Shown here: piece after piece, positions 15,301 through 27,300 of the stretch
How the letters are laid out: each line of letters opens with the position of its first letter
How positions within the stretch are numbered: the stretch's first letter is position 1
Source of the DNA: Akebia trifoliata
Taxonomy: Eukaryota; Streptophyta; Magnoliopsida; Ranunculales; Lardizabalaceae
Length of the DNA: 64,000 bases
NCBI GenBank assembly: GCA_017979445.1
Contig: CM030706.1
Location: forward strand, 12,448,967 to 12,512,966
Direction of reading: 5' to 3'
Translations under genes and position numbers: made by a program
The notes under the pieces: generated by a model
Seen by the model: the letters and a program-made list of their open reading frames with translations, nothing else
The model's database searches: none
Told to the model about the DNA's origin: nothing

Positions 15301-18300
15301 CAGAGCTTATGTCTAGCTCAGGGTTTTATTTGTTTGCATTTAGAATATTATTCATATTAGTTGCTTGGCATTGCATTAATACATTAGGCCATTTAGGGTT
15401 CTTTAGAACGTGTCTACACTTATTGGTATGAGTAGGGCTGGCAATGAACTGAATTTTATCCGATTTGAAAAAGATGGATTCAGATAAAGAAATAAGGGCT
15501 TTCGGATCGGATTTTGATTGATTTTTAAGATCTGATGTAAATTTCAGATTGCTTTCAGATTCACCTCATCCCAAACCAATTAAAATCCGACCCACTTCTT
15601 TATTTAATATAAATAGAAGTGGAGAGTCCAAAACTCTAGAGACATTTATTATTGACAGAGTGTAGAGTCCAAAAACATTTATTATTGACAACATGGCAAA
15701 CTATTTTATCCTCATTTATTAAAAAAAAGTTACTCTCTTTCCTTAAAAATATACATTTATTTCTCTTTAAATTCCATCATCTTCAACGATGGACAAGGGT
15801 TAGAAGCTTTCCCAAACCCTAGGTTATCTTCTTCAATGGATGGGAGGGAGTAGGTCTTGCTTCATATTTGTTAATTTATTTCTGGTTTACACGACTTCAG
15901 GCATATAAAACAGCTACAAAAGCTATGCCCGTCAATCAATTGAGTAGGTGGTTTAAGTTCAATCTCTATGGCCCCAATTGAAAACACATCGTCCTCCAGG
16001 TATACTTCTTTCACTCTCTATCTATCTACTCAAACCCTAATATTTTTTACCTTAAAATCCAACCTTTCCAACCTCCATCATTTTCTCCCTGTCCCTGTCT
16101 CTACTACACCAATCTTTCCATCTACATGTGAAACCCATCAAGACCCTGCTTCATCTGTTTGAAAATTTAGGATTTGATTTGTGGAAGAATGTGGAAATTT
16201 AAGTTTTGATTTTGAGGAAGAAAAGTATAGTTGGATCAAATTGATTGAATATCTAACTGTATCAGATTCGGTGTAAAAATTCATTGATCCGATTGGATAT
16301 GGAACACATCACAAAAGTTTCGGACCGGTAGTGGGTTGGTATTGATCCGATACCGAACCGAGCCATTGCCAACCCTAGGTATGAGTGATCAGTTTGCCAT
16401 GCATCCCATAGCTCAAGCTCTTGCAGCCTTGAGTGCCACTCTGAATTGCACTTAGACAACCAATAAGGCTAGATTAAGTAAGGATAGGTTAAAGCTCCTT
16501 GAGAGTCAACATGAAGAGCGGCGATCACGAGTCGAATACTCCAAATGCCAAAGATTTGGACATTGTACTATTGAGTGCCCAAACTTGTCAATTGAAGGCA
16601 CAAAAGAGAAAGAACTAGAAGAATTTGAGGAAGAAATTATGAGCTCGAAATCCGAGCAGTGAGGATGAATATGAAGAAGAGATCTATGAGCCTCATGATA
16701 GTCTTAGTGATGAAGAGTGTGAGGGTAAGGAAGAATGTATAAATTGTGTTAGAAATACCTCACAACATTTTAAACATGTCATAAATGAGTCTATTGAGGG
16801 TACAAATGAAATGTTGAAATTCACAGTTGATGAGTGTACCCTAACCCAAATTAAAGAGGGTGAAAAGAGTTGTTAGATGATCATTGATGATGGGAGTTGC
16901 ACGAACATGATCTCGTTGAGTATTATCTTCCATCTAGGATCGACGCCATTATATCATCCTGAACCACATTGAGTTGCGTTGGTAGATACACCACCAACCT
17001 CTATTGCCCTGAGGTGTCTTGTTCCAATACAACTTTTCTTATTTAAAAATACCTTGAGTTGCGATGTTGTGCCTATGATTATGGATTAGTGTTGTTAAAT
17101 ACGGTCGCATATGCTATAGTCGTATACCCAAATTATGTTATTTGCCAATATGCAATGGCATGTTTGTGTGTGATGGCAAATACGAAGTATGCGATGTAAG
17201 CAATGGCATATGCGATTTGTGTGATGGCATATTTTTTTGCAATTTTTTTTTTCTTATAGCATGTGCTGATCGCACATAGTCGCATATGCTATTTAACAAC
17301 ATTGTTATGGATCACATCATTTTGGGTAGATCTTGGCTATATGATAGAGACGTGACACTATCTGGTAGATCGAATATGTGCTCATTCATTTATGAAGCCA
17401 AAAATGTCAAGTTAAATCCTCCCCACCCAAGTCAAGCGAGCGATTGTAAATGTTAAAATTTGAAAGCCTTTCCCATCACCAATTAAAGATAGTTTATCTT
17501 AGAAATTTCATGAGCTGTGAAGTCTATGCTGGGGAATTTCAGAATTTGTTTCCTGACGATTTACTAGGAAAGCCTCCCATGCATGAAATTCAGATGCAAT
17601 TTCCAAGACCTCCAATTTTTTTAGGATTGTTAAAATTGTTTTTGAGGAGGTTTTTAATGCAGAACGCAACCGATGATGAGAATTACTACAATTTTATTTT
17701 TCCAATGACGAAATCTTCTTAGTCAAGGAGAATTGATGGGAACATAAAATCTTGAAGAGTAGATTTTAGTTTTTATTTATGTAGAAGAATCCGGAAATTT
17801 GATCTCATAGAATCAAGAAAATAGGATATTCTTCTTGATTATTCTTGATTACTCTTAACTTTCTAGAATATTCTTGTAATGTTCTACAATAGGATAGTTG
17901 GTTTATTATTCTAGAATATTCTTGAAGTTCTAGATTATTCTTGTAATAGGATAGTTGGTCTATAAATACCACTATTGGGGCATTTGTAATGATCATCCAA
18001 GAATTCTCAATAAATTCAATTTTTCTACATGGTATCAGAGCACTAGGTTCTGATCTAGGGATTACCTATGGCGGGTCAAAATCCGTGGAAGACGGCTTTA
18101 ACCGGTGCGACTAGTAAGGACTCAGTGGTGTCAGGGGAAAGCACCACAAGTTCGAACCTGAACTCCTCCATCTCATTTAGTGGTTCAGAAGGGTCCACGA
18201 ATTCGTTCCAATTAAATATCCACTGTCTAAATGGAAAAAACTACACGGAATGGTCGCAAATCGTTCGTTTGATTTTGGAAGGCAAGGGGAAGCTTGGATA

Positions 18301-21300
18301 TCTGACAGGAGAAGTGACAAAACCTGCCGATGTAGATTCGACTCTCAAGACCTGGAAATCAGAAAATTCTTTGATTATTGCGTGGTTAGTGAACTCAATG
18401 GAACCCGCAATTGGCAAGCCCTTCATGTTCCTGCCGACGGCCAAAGATGTTTGGGAAGCAGTCAGGGATACGTATTCCGATCTAGAAAATTCTTCGCAGA
18501 TTTTTGGTTTAAAATCCAAACTTTGGCACGCGAAACAGGGTGACCGAGATGTAACCTCCTACTACAACGAGTTGATGACATTGTGGCAGGAGTTAGACCT
18601 CTGTTATGATGATGTCTGGGAGTGTGCGAATGATAGTGTCCGGTTCATGAAACGACAGGAGAATGATCGTGTATTTATGTTCTTAGCAGGACTTAACAAA
18701 GAATTAGACGAGGTGCGGGGCCGAATTTTAGGGAAAACTCCTCTGCCAACAATTCGTGAGGCCTTCTTAGATGTTCGGAGAGAAAAAGCACGGCAGAGTG
18801 TGATGCTTAACCACAAATCGGTTCCTAGTACTACTAACTTGGAAGTAGAAAGTTCTGCCCTTGTAACTCGAGATTTTCAGGAGGAGGTGAAGAAGGATGG
18901 TAAGCGTTCTGAACGGCCGTGGTGCGATCACTGCAAACGTCCGTGGCACACACGGGAAACCTGTTGGAAAATCATGGCAAGCAAATCAAACTGGAAGAAG
19001 AAGTCTGGTGGAACGGGGCGTGCACTTCAGGCCAGTGTCTCGGATCAAGAGCAGCAGTCTTCTTCAAATTCGTTTCCTTTCACCAAGAAGCAGATAGACC
19101 AACTGTACAAGATTCTCGAGTCTCAGAAAAATCCTACTTGTTCTTTGGCTCAAAAAGGTAATTACCTGAAAAAAGCTCTCATTGGTGTCAACCCTGATCG
19201 CACCTGGATCATCGATTCAGGTGCAACCGATCATATGACAGGGTTGTCAAATCTTTTTTCTTCGTATAATCCTTGTGCAGGTAATCAGAAAATTAAGATT
19301 GCAGATGGCTCTCTTTCAGCCATTGCAGGAAAAGGTTCTATTATAGCATCTCCATCACTCACTCTTCACGATGTTCTTCACGTTCCCAAACTTTCCTGTA
19401 ATCTTTTGTCTGTCAGCAAGCTAGCCCGTGATCAAAATTGTCAAACTAATTTTTTCCAACTCATTGTGTGTTCCAGGATTTGACCTCGGGGAGGATGATT
19501 GGCAGTGCTAAACAGAGTGGAGGACTCTACTTCCTTGATGATGGATCTGAATCAAAGCGGCAATCTCAACAAATAAGTTCCTGCTTTGAATCTATTTCTG
19601 TTTCCAATAATAATATTATGTTATGGCATTTAAGATTAGGTCATCCAAGTTTCAATATTTAAAACATTTATTTCCTAAGTTGTTTGGCAATAAAGATCCA
19701 TCTATGTTTCATTGTGAAATATGTGAATTTGCAAAACACCACCGTACATCTTTTCCTTCACAACCATATAAACCATCAAAACCTTTCACTATTATTCACA
19801 GTGATGTTTGGGGTCCTAATAAGATAAGTACACCTTCTAGCAAGAGATGGTTCATCACATTTACGGATGATCATACTCGACTCTGCTGGGTGTATTTATT
19901 GAAAGAAAAATCAGAGGCCGAACGCGTTTTTAAAAATTTTTACAATATGGTGCAGACTCAATTTCAAACTAACATACAAGTTTTCAGGAGTGATAATGGG
20001 AAAGAGTATTTTAACACGACCTTGGGAAATTTTTTTCTTGAAAAAGGAATAATTCATCACAGTTCTTGCATCGATACACCCCAACAGAATGGTGTTGCAG
20101 AAAGAAAAAATAAACATCTGTTGGAGGTGGCTCGTGCATTACTTTTTACAACTAAAGTTCCCAAGTATCTATGGGGAGAGGCTGTTTTAACTGCTGTGTA
20201 CTTAATAAACAGAATGCCTCCAAAGTTTTACAATTTCGAACTCCTTTCCAAGTTTTCACAAATTGTTTTCCAACTACTAGACTTTCTGCTGATCTACCTC
20301 TAAAAATATTTGGTTGTACGGTTTTTGTTCATGAACATCGAAAAATTGGAAAACTTGAGCCCAGAGCTATAAAATGTGTCTTCATTGGTTACTCCCCAAC
20401 TCAGAAAGGCTATAAATGTTTTGACCCGATATCGAAAAAATGTTTTGTCACAATGGATGTTACATTTTTTGAAAAACAACCATATTTTAAGGATATTCAT
20501 CTTCAGGGGGAGATTTTTAAGGAAGATTCATTTAACTCGGGCAATGTTTTTCTCTCAGATGATGTGTTTCTCTTGCAAGAATCTGAGTCTAGTATCTCTG
20601 CACCTACAGTAAATGGCCAAGATTCATTCCTTGAAAATCCTCCTATTATGAGTGATGTTTTTCCCTTGAGTCTAGACCTACATTTGAAAAACAATTTAAA
20701 AATCAGAATTCTGAACAACAAATTTTGGAAACCGAAAATAAGGAACAACCTACTATAATGTCACAACATGATAATAGATTCAAGGATGGTGACCGAACTT
20801 GGAAAGGGATTGTTTACTTGAAGAAGAATCATAAGAAAAGGAAAGATGAATTGACTCTACAGCACAGCCATGATTCTGAACCAAGGACGAATCAACAATC
20901 TGAGTTTGTTATAGATAATTCTCTTTCTCTTTCCAGCAGTCAGTCTAAGCCTTCTGATTTAGACATTCCTATAGCTCTTCGTAAAGGGGTTAGATCTTAT
21001 ACTAGTCATCCACTGTCTAAATTTGTATCATATTCGAAATTGTCATCATCTCTTGCTGCTTTTACCTCTCAATTGTCCAGTGTAGAAATTCCTAATAGTG
21101 TACAGGAGGTTCTAAAGGTTCCAAAGTGGAAGGAAGCAGTACTTGAAGAGATGAAAGCTCTTGAGAAGAACAATACTTGGAGTGTTGAGGCATTGCCAGC
21201 TGGGAAGACCACTGTGGGTTGTAAATGGGTCTTCACTGTGAAGTACAACTCTGATGGTTCAGTGGAAAGATACAAGGCTAGGTTGGTGGCAAAGGGATTC

Positions 21301-24300
21301 ACCCAGACATATGGCATTGATTATTCTGAGACTTTTGCTCCTGTAGCAAAATTAAACACGGTGAGAGTACTTTTATCTATTGCTGCTAATCTGGACTAGC
21401 CCTTGCAACAACTAGATGTGAAGAATGCCTTCCTCAATGGTGACTTGGAGGAAGAAGTGTACATGGATAGTCCGCCGGGCTTTGAGGAGAAGTTTGGCTC
21501 AAGAATATGCAAACTAAAAAAGTCCCTGTATGGTCTCAAACAGTCTCCAAGGGCTTGGTTTGAGAAGTTCACACAGTCTGTCAAAAAACAAGGATATTCT
21601 CAAGGACAAGCTGATCATACCTTGTTTTTCAAGTTTTCTCATGAAGGAAAGGTTGCTGTGCTAATAGTTTATGTTGATGATATTATTCTCACAGGTGATG
21701 ATGTGATCGAAATAAAGAGATTAAAGAAGAGCCTTGCTTTAGAATTCGAAATCAAGGATTTGGGAACACTAAGATATTTCCTTGGCATGGAAGTTGCTCG
21801 TTCAAGGAAAGGAATCGTTGTCTCTCAACGAAAGTATATTCTTGATCTTTTGAAGGAAACCGGGTTAAGTGGTTGCAGACCGGCTGAGACTCCCATGGAT
21901 CCCAATGTAAAGCTTTGGGAAGAGGGAAGTGTTCCTGTTGATACTGGTAGATACCAGAGATTGGTTGGAAAACTAATCTATTTATCTCATACTCGACCGG
22001 ATATTGCCTTCTCTGTCAGTGTTGTTAGTCAATTTATGCACGCACCTTATGAAGAACACCTCGAGGCGGTCTACCGAATTTTGAGATATTTAAAGTCTAC
22101 TCCTGGAAAAGGTCTGTTTTTCAAAAAGACAAATCAAAGGAGTGTTGAGGTATTTACTGATGCAGATTGGGCAGGTTCAGTGAATGACAGGAGATCTACT
22201 TCAAGGTATTGCACCTTTTTGTGGGGAAACTTGGTTACCTGGCGAAGCAAGAAGCAAAATGTTGTTGCCAGAAGTAGCGCAGAGGCTGAGTTTAGAGCAA
22301 TGGCTCAAGGGATCTGTGAGGTATTGTGGATATACAGAATCCTTGAAGAACTCAAGATGACTGTGGAACTTCCTCTGAAGCTGTACTGCGACAACAAGGC
22401 TGCAATAAGTATTGCTCACAATCCTGTCCAGCATGATAGGACGAAGCACATTGAGATTGATCGACATTTCATTAAGGAAAAAATTGAAGCTGGAACTGTT
22501 TGCTTGCCGTTTGTGTCTTCTAGTCAGCAAACAGCCGACATCTTGACTAAGGGGCTTGCTAGACCTAACTTTGAACATCTGATAAACAAGTTGGGCATGA
22601 TTGACATCTATGCACCAACTTGAGGGGGAGTGTAGAAGAATCCGGAAATTTGATCTCATAGAATCAAGAAAATAGGATATTCTTCTTGATTATTCTTGAT
22701 TACTCTTAACTTTCTAGAATATTCTTGTAATGTTCTACAATAGGATAGTTGGTTTATTATTCTAGAATATTCTTGAAGTTCTAGATTATTCTTGTAATAG
22801 GATAGTTGGTCTATAAATACCACTATTGGGGCATTTGTAATGATCATCCAAGAATTCTCAATAAATTCAATTTTTCTACAATTTAGATTTCTGTTTTAGG
22901 ACTTTAATTTTATGTTTTTGGGGCTTATTTTCATGTTATATTGGCCTATGGTCTTAGTATAATATTTAGGGGCAGTTTAATAACTTTGTTTTGTCTTTTA
23001 TTTAAGTTTATTAGGGTTTGAAAATTAGGAGAGAGAAACTTATGAAAAATTAGGTATTTTAGTTCTCTTAGGACTCTTGTTTGATTTTCTTTATACATAG
23101 ATTGAATTAGGGTTTATTTACAGAGAATGAATGGAATAAACAAGAAATTTCTGTTTTCTTTTGAATGTTGGTGCATTCAACATGGTTGATGCCAAGAAAT
23201 CCTTGGGGTGATTATAAGGTAAATATCATTTTTTTTTCTTTTATTGTTTTCTTATCCTCTATCTCTTCTTCAATCTATCTTTTCTATTTTTTTATTTATT
23301 ATTATTTGTAAAAGGTCAAGAAACCCTTAATCCTTTCAAGAAACCAATCCATAAACTAAGTTTTATTGATTCTTGATTCTTGAAACCTACAAATCCTATT
23401 TTATTTTACCATTAGTACTTCCCCACTTTTTTTTTAACCCATACTTCATTAATTTCCTAATTCAAATCTACCCTCTACCCAACCAGATTTTGTAAAATCC
23501 CCAGTTTTTCTAAAATCAAATTTCATTTTCTTTTCTCCCCTCATCGTCCTGCATCAAATTGGTATTAGAGCCTAGGTCCAGGCAAAAAAAAAAAAAAAAA
23601 TCAGTAGATCGTGTTGATGGAAGACGGACTCAACAGAGATGTTCTTAGAGGAGTTGAAAAATATGTTGTTAGAATTATGTCGATCGTGTCATTCTTGAGC
23701 ATATTTTTGCATTGTTCATCATCGTATTTTAAAGGAAAGCGAAGAGCACATGCAATCAGACAACAAAATTTGTGTTCCAAGTGCAATCATTTTGGACACT
23801 TTAAATCGAAGTGTTTAAACAGGGGTAATGAAGAAGTCGAGGAAAAAATCTATGAGCCTGATTTAAGCGAGATTGAGATTGAGATTGAGGAGTGTGAGAC
23901 ATCATTATTGGATCTTGAAGAAGATCATGAAGTAGAAAATACGTTAGAAGAGCCTAAGAAAGATCTTTTGGAGACAACATCTACAGTTTTTGTTCATGAT
24001 GCAGTTGTTCCATCATTACCTCAAACTGACTTAATCATATCAAACAGGTTCAATGAAGACTTTGCCAAGATAGAAGATTTTAATTTGAAGTTAATGGTTC
24101 AACACAACATCAAGATACGAGGATGAATATTCGCCAAAAGGGATTAACAAAAAATTTTAATGATCATTCTCAAGTACTTTAAAACCCGAGAACGAGTTTT
24201 CTTCAACCGATGATGAGAATTACTACAATTTTATACCCTAGTGACGAAATTTTCCCAGTCAAGGAGAATTGACGGGGACATCAAATCTTGAATAGTAGAT

Positions 24301-27300
24301 TTTAGCTTTTATTTAGATTTTTGTTTTAGGACTTTAATTTTATGTTTTTATGTTTTATTGGCTCATGATCTTAATATAATATTCAGGGGTAGTTTAGTAA
24401 CTTTACTTTGTTCTTTATTTAAGTTTATTAGGGTTTGAAAATTAGAATAGAGAAAGTTACGAAAATTAGATATTTTAGTTTTATTAGGACTTTTGTTTGA
24501 TTTTCTTTATATATAGATTGTATTAGGGTTTATTTATAGAGAATGAATGGAATAAACAAGAAGTTTCTATTTTATTTTGAATGTTGGTGCATTCAACATG
24601 GTTGATGCCATGAAAATCATTGGGTGATTCAAAGGTAAATATATATATTTTTTCTTTCTTTAATTGTCTTCTTATCCTCTATCTCTTCTTCAGTCCATCT
24701 TTTCTATTTTTTATTTATTATTATTTATGAGAGATCAAGAAACCTTTAATCCTTTCAAGAAACCGATTCATGAACTAAGTTTTCTTGATTCTTGATGCTT
24801 GAAATTCCATGCTTGATGCTTGATTCTTGAAGCCTACAAATCTTATTTTATTTTACCGTTAGTCCTTCCCCACATTCTTTAACCCTTACTTCATTTATCT
24901 CTGTTGAATTATACAGTTGTCATGGTTGACTTGTATAGTTGTCATAGACTAATTGTCAGGAAAGAAATTAGGGTGTATATTTAGTTAGGAAATTATGCTG
25001 ATCCCTTGAATCATGGGATTTGTAATGATAGGAATATTTTCTGATTTGGGTAGATTAGTTTCCTATTTTTCTCCCTAGAGTAGTCTATATATTTCTGTGT
25101 ACCAATTATTCTAATTCAATGAGAAATTATCATTCTCTATCATTTTTTTACGATAATCTCCTAAACCAAATCTACCCTATACCCAACTAGATTTCTCTAA
25201 ATCTCCTATTTTTCCAAAATCAAATTTCATTGTCTTATCTCTCCTCATCGTCCTGCATTAGTTGTCTGTTTGCACGGACTAACAATATCCATAGAGTCTA
25301 ATAGGTCATGCGAGTCAATGAGATCATTTGCACATTGCATACCGAGATCAGGAAAAGGATTGCTAAAAATAATGATAAGCATAAAATGTGTGTTGCTTCA
25401 CACCACATGCTTAAGGAGTTCCTAGCATGTAATTATGTGATAGTTTGTATTAGGCCTAAGTATTCTCTCAGGAAGTTGTGAAAAAGTTGTAGCCCGTAGT
25501 GTTGGGCCCTTAAAAATATTAAAAAAGTGGGTTCTAATGTGTATGCCTTGGTGCTTCCTTTAGACATGGGTATTAGTCAAGTTTTCATAGTGGAGGATCT
25601 TGTTCTCTATTGAGGTCTAGTAGTATCACCCAGTGAACCACTTTATGACAATCACCCTGAGCCTACGAGACAACCATCTAATACATCCTTGATCCTAACC
25701 AAGAGCATTGGCATTCTCATCATCAATTCCTACAAGCTTTACGCCATGCACCCAAATTACCTATTGGGAAAGACATCTAGTGGTTTCTACTAGGCATAGG
25801 GGATATAAAAAATTTATTGTTAAGTGGAAGGACAGACCAAAGCCATATTGTACGTGGATTACAGGAACCAAGTTGCAGAGAGTTGATCCTAATTTTGTGG
25901 AGTATTACATGAGTTTTATTTCTCTAGAGGTGAATTCTTTCACCATAGAGGAGTTGATGAGGTCATCGTGAAGCCATACAGAGTTTACCAGAGGAGATCA
26001 TTAGCACTTTGGATGGATGATTTTGGTTACGTTGAGTCCAATATAGCTTAGTTTGGTGTTTAACAAGGTTTTTTGATGTTTTATTAGTATTGTTTTTATT
26101 TTTTATTTTTTTTATGTACCAATTGGGCTTTATTTGTTTATTTATTTTATTATTGATGTTTGGGCCATCATTTGAATAAGATGGGAAACTTATTTTTATT
26201 ATTAGAACATGTTATAGGCCCAATAGGGGTATTTTGGTCCTTTTATGTTATTTTAATTAGGTTAGAATTTAAGTTATTGTAAGATTAGGATTTGAGTTAT
26301 TTGGAACTAGGGTTTAAGTTATTATAGGATTAAGATTTGATATTATTAAAGAACTCTTTGTTATAATTTTCCTCTAATGATGAATGTTATGAATAAAAAA
26401 GAACTCCAACGAGAAATATAAAAATAAACCTAGACCCAAACAATTGGAAACCTAAATAATTATAAAATTTCCATTGTAACCCATTACCGATGACTTGATT
26501 TGCGCCGTGCATTAATCAAATTTGGTCACTCTTACTAATACAGTGTTATATTATTCCCTACTATACTTTCATGTATTCCTCTAAGTTGGAACCCTAGTGT
26601 TTCTCTTTCAGCAGATGAGAAGGCGAAGACGGGGCTTTGACTTCATAACTGTTGTATTACCACTCACTGATTTTACCACCTCTCCAAATTGGCACTTGGC
26701 ACCTTCATGGAACCCTATTCTTTCTAGTAGGCAGTAACAACCATGTTTTTGACATCCATTAGATGCCTATTGACTGACTGTGATCAAGAAGGAATTTTGT
26801 GGTCTCAAGGGAGAGGAGTTCGTAGACCCTGTTAAATTGGTTTTTGATTGTATCACTTTAGGAAGCTTCTTTCCTTTATTCTTATTTCTTTTTCATCTAA
26901 TAACATTTCAGTTATTTTAAAAAAAAAGGGTTTTTACTGTACCGAGGTGGGTAAGGAAGTGTGGTTGGAGGTTTTTTTATGCTTTGAAACATGATTTTAT
27001 GATTTGAGTTACAATTTCCTGTTCAATTCTTTTCAGGAGTGATTTTAGTGTCAATATTTGCGTACTGTTTGTCTGCTTGCTCTCATTTTTCCATCGTTCT
27101 TGTTGATCTTTACCAATAATGCACAATGCTTCAGTCTCAGATATTTACTAGTTTGTTTTGGTTATTTCACTTTCACATCATTTTAATTGAACTTCAAAAT
27201 GTTTCTACTTTGGTCTCTGAATAAGAGGATTCTGTGTCTTCTTTCTTTTATTTTTTCAGGTCTTTGTACTCAACCCAAAGCAGGATCTGCATGGTTTAGG

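Larger units (their letters stand above)
15288..17733 (+). pseudogene. Ty3/gypsy internal region, decayed (gag, protease, start of RT)
   Basis: A primer-binding-site-like TTGGTATCAGAGC lies at about 15294-15306, after an LTR-end-like TTCATCGTGCA. Then come gag fragments (about 16380 onward, [16 protein letters not shown]; a damaged zinc knuckle ending [11 protein letters not shown] at about 16540-16570), a protease fragment (DGSCTNMIS, about 16890), and the beginning of the polymerase ([18 protein letters not shown], about 17550). Stops and the two hAT insertions break it. The 3' end with purine tract GTCAAGGAGAAT precedes the LTR at 17734. Confidence 0.65.
17780..18029 (+). repeat. Copia 5' LTR
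   Basis: 250 bp, TGTAGAAG...TTTCTACA. It contains heat-shock-element-like motifs, a TATA box at 17961-17968 and an AATAAA-like signal at about 18009. It appears identical to 22631-22880. Confidence 0.95.
17780..22880 (+). mobile_element. Complete Ty1/copia retrotransposon, coding region broken
   Basis: A 5101-bp element with two 250-bp LTRs that look identical by eye, a 5-bp duplication ATTTA (17775-17779 and 22881-22885), a tRNA-iMet primer site TGGTATCAGAGC right after the 5' LTR, and a purine tract GAGGGGGAG right before the 3' LTR. Order gag, protease, integrase, reverse transcriptase, RNase H is that of copia. Identical LTRs mean recent insertion. It lies in sense orientation in the 14.9-kb TGH intron and inside a gypsy LTR. 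The coding region is interrupted several times (see the gag-pol entry). Confidence 0.95.
17734..23556 (+). mobile_element. Ty3/gypsy LTR B, split by the copia element
   Basis: LTR of about 717 bp in two parts: 17734-17779 and 22886-23556. It starts TGATGGGAACAT after the purine tract at 17723-17733 and ends CTGCATCA, just before the tRNA-primer site TTGGTATTAGAGCC at 23559. The same LTR occurs at 24270-25260 and at about 41738-42401. Confidence 0.75.

Noticed and set aside
17805..17996. 63-residue minus-strand frame, repeated at 22656-22847
   Set aside because: It lies wholly in the copia LTRs and is repeated only because the LTRs are identical; no protein features.
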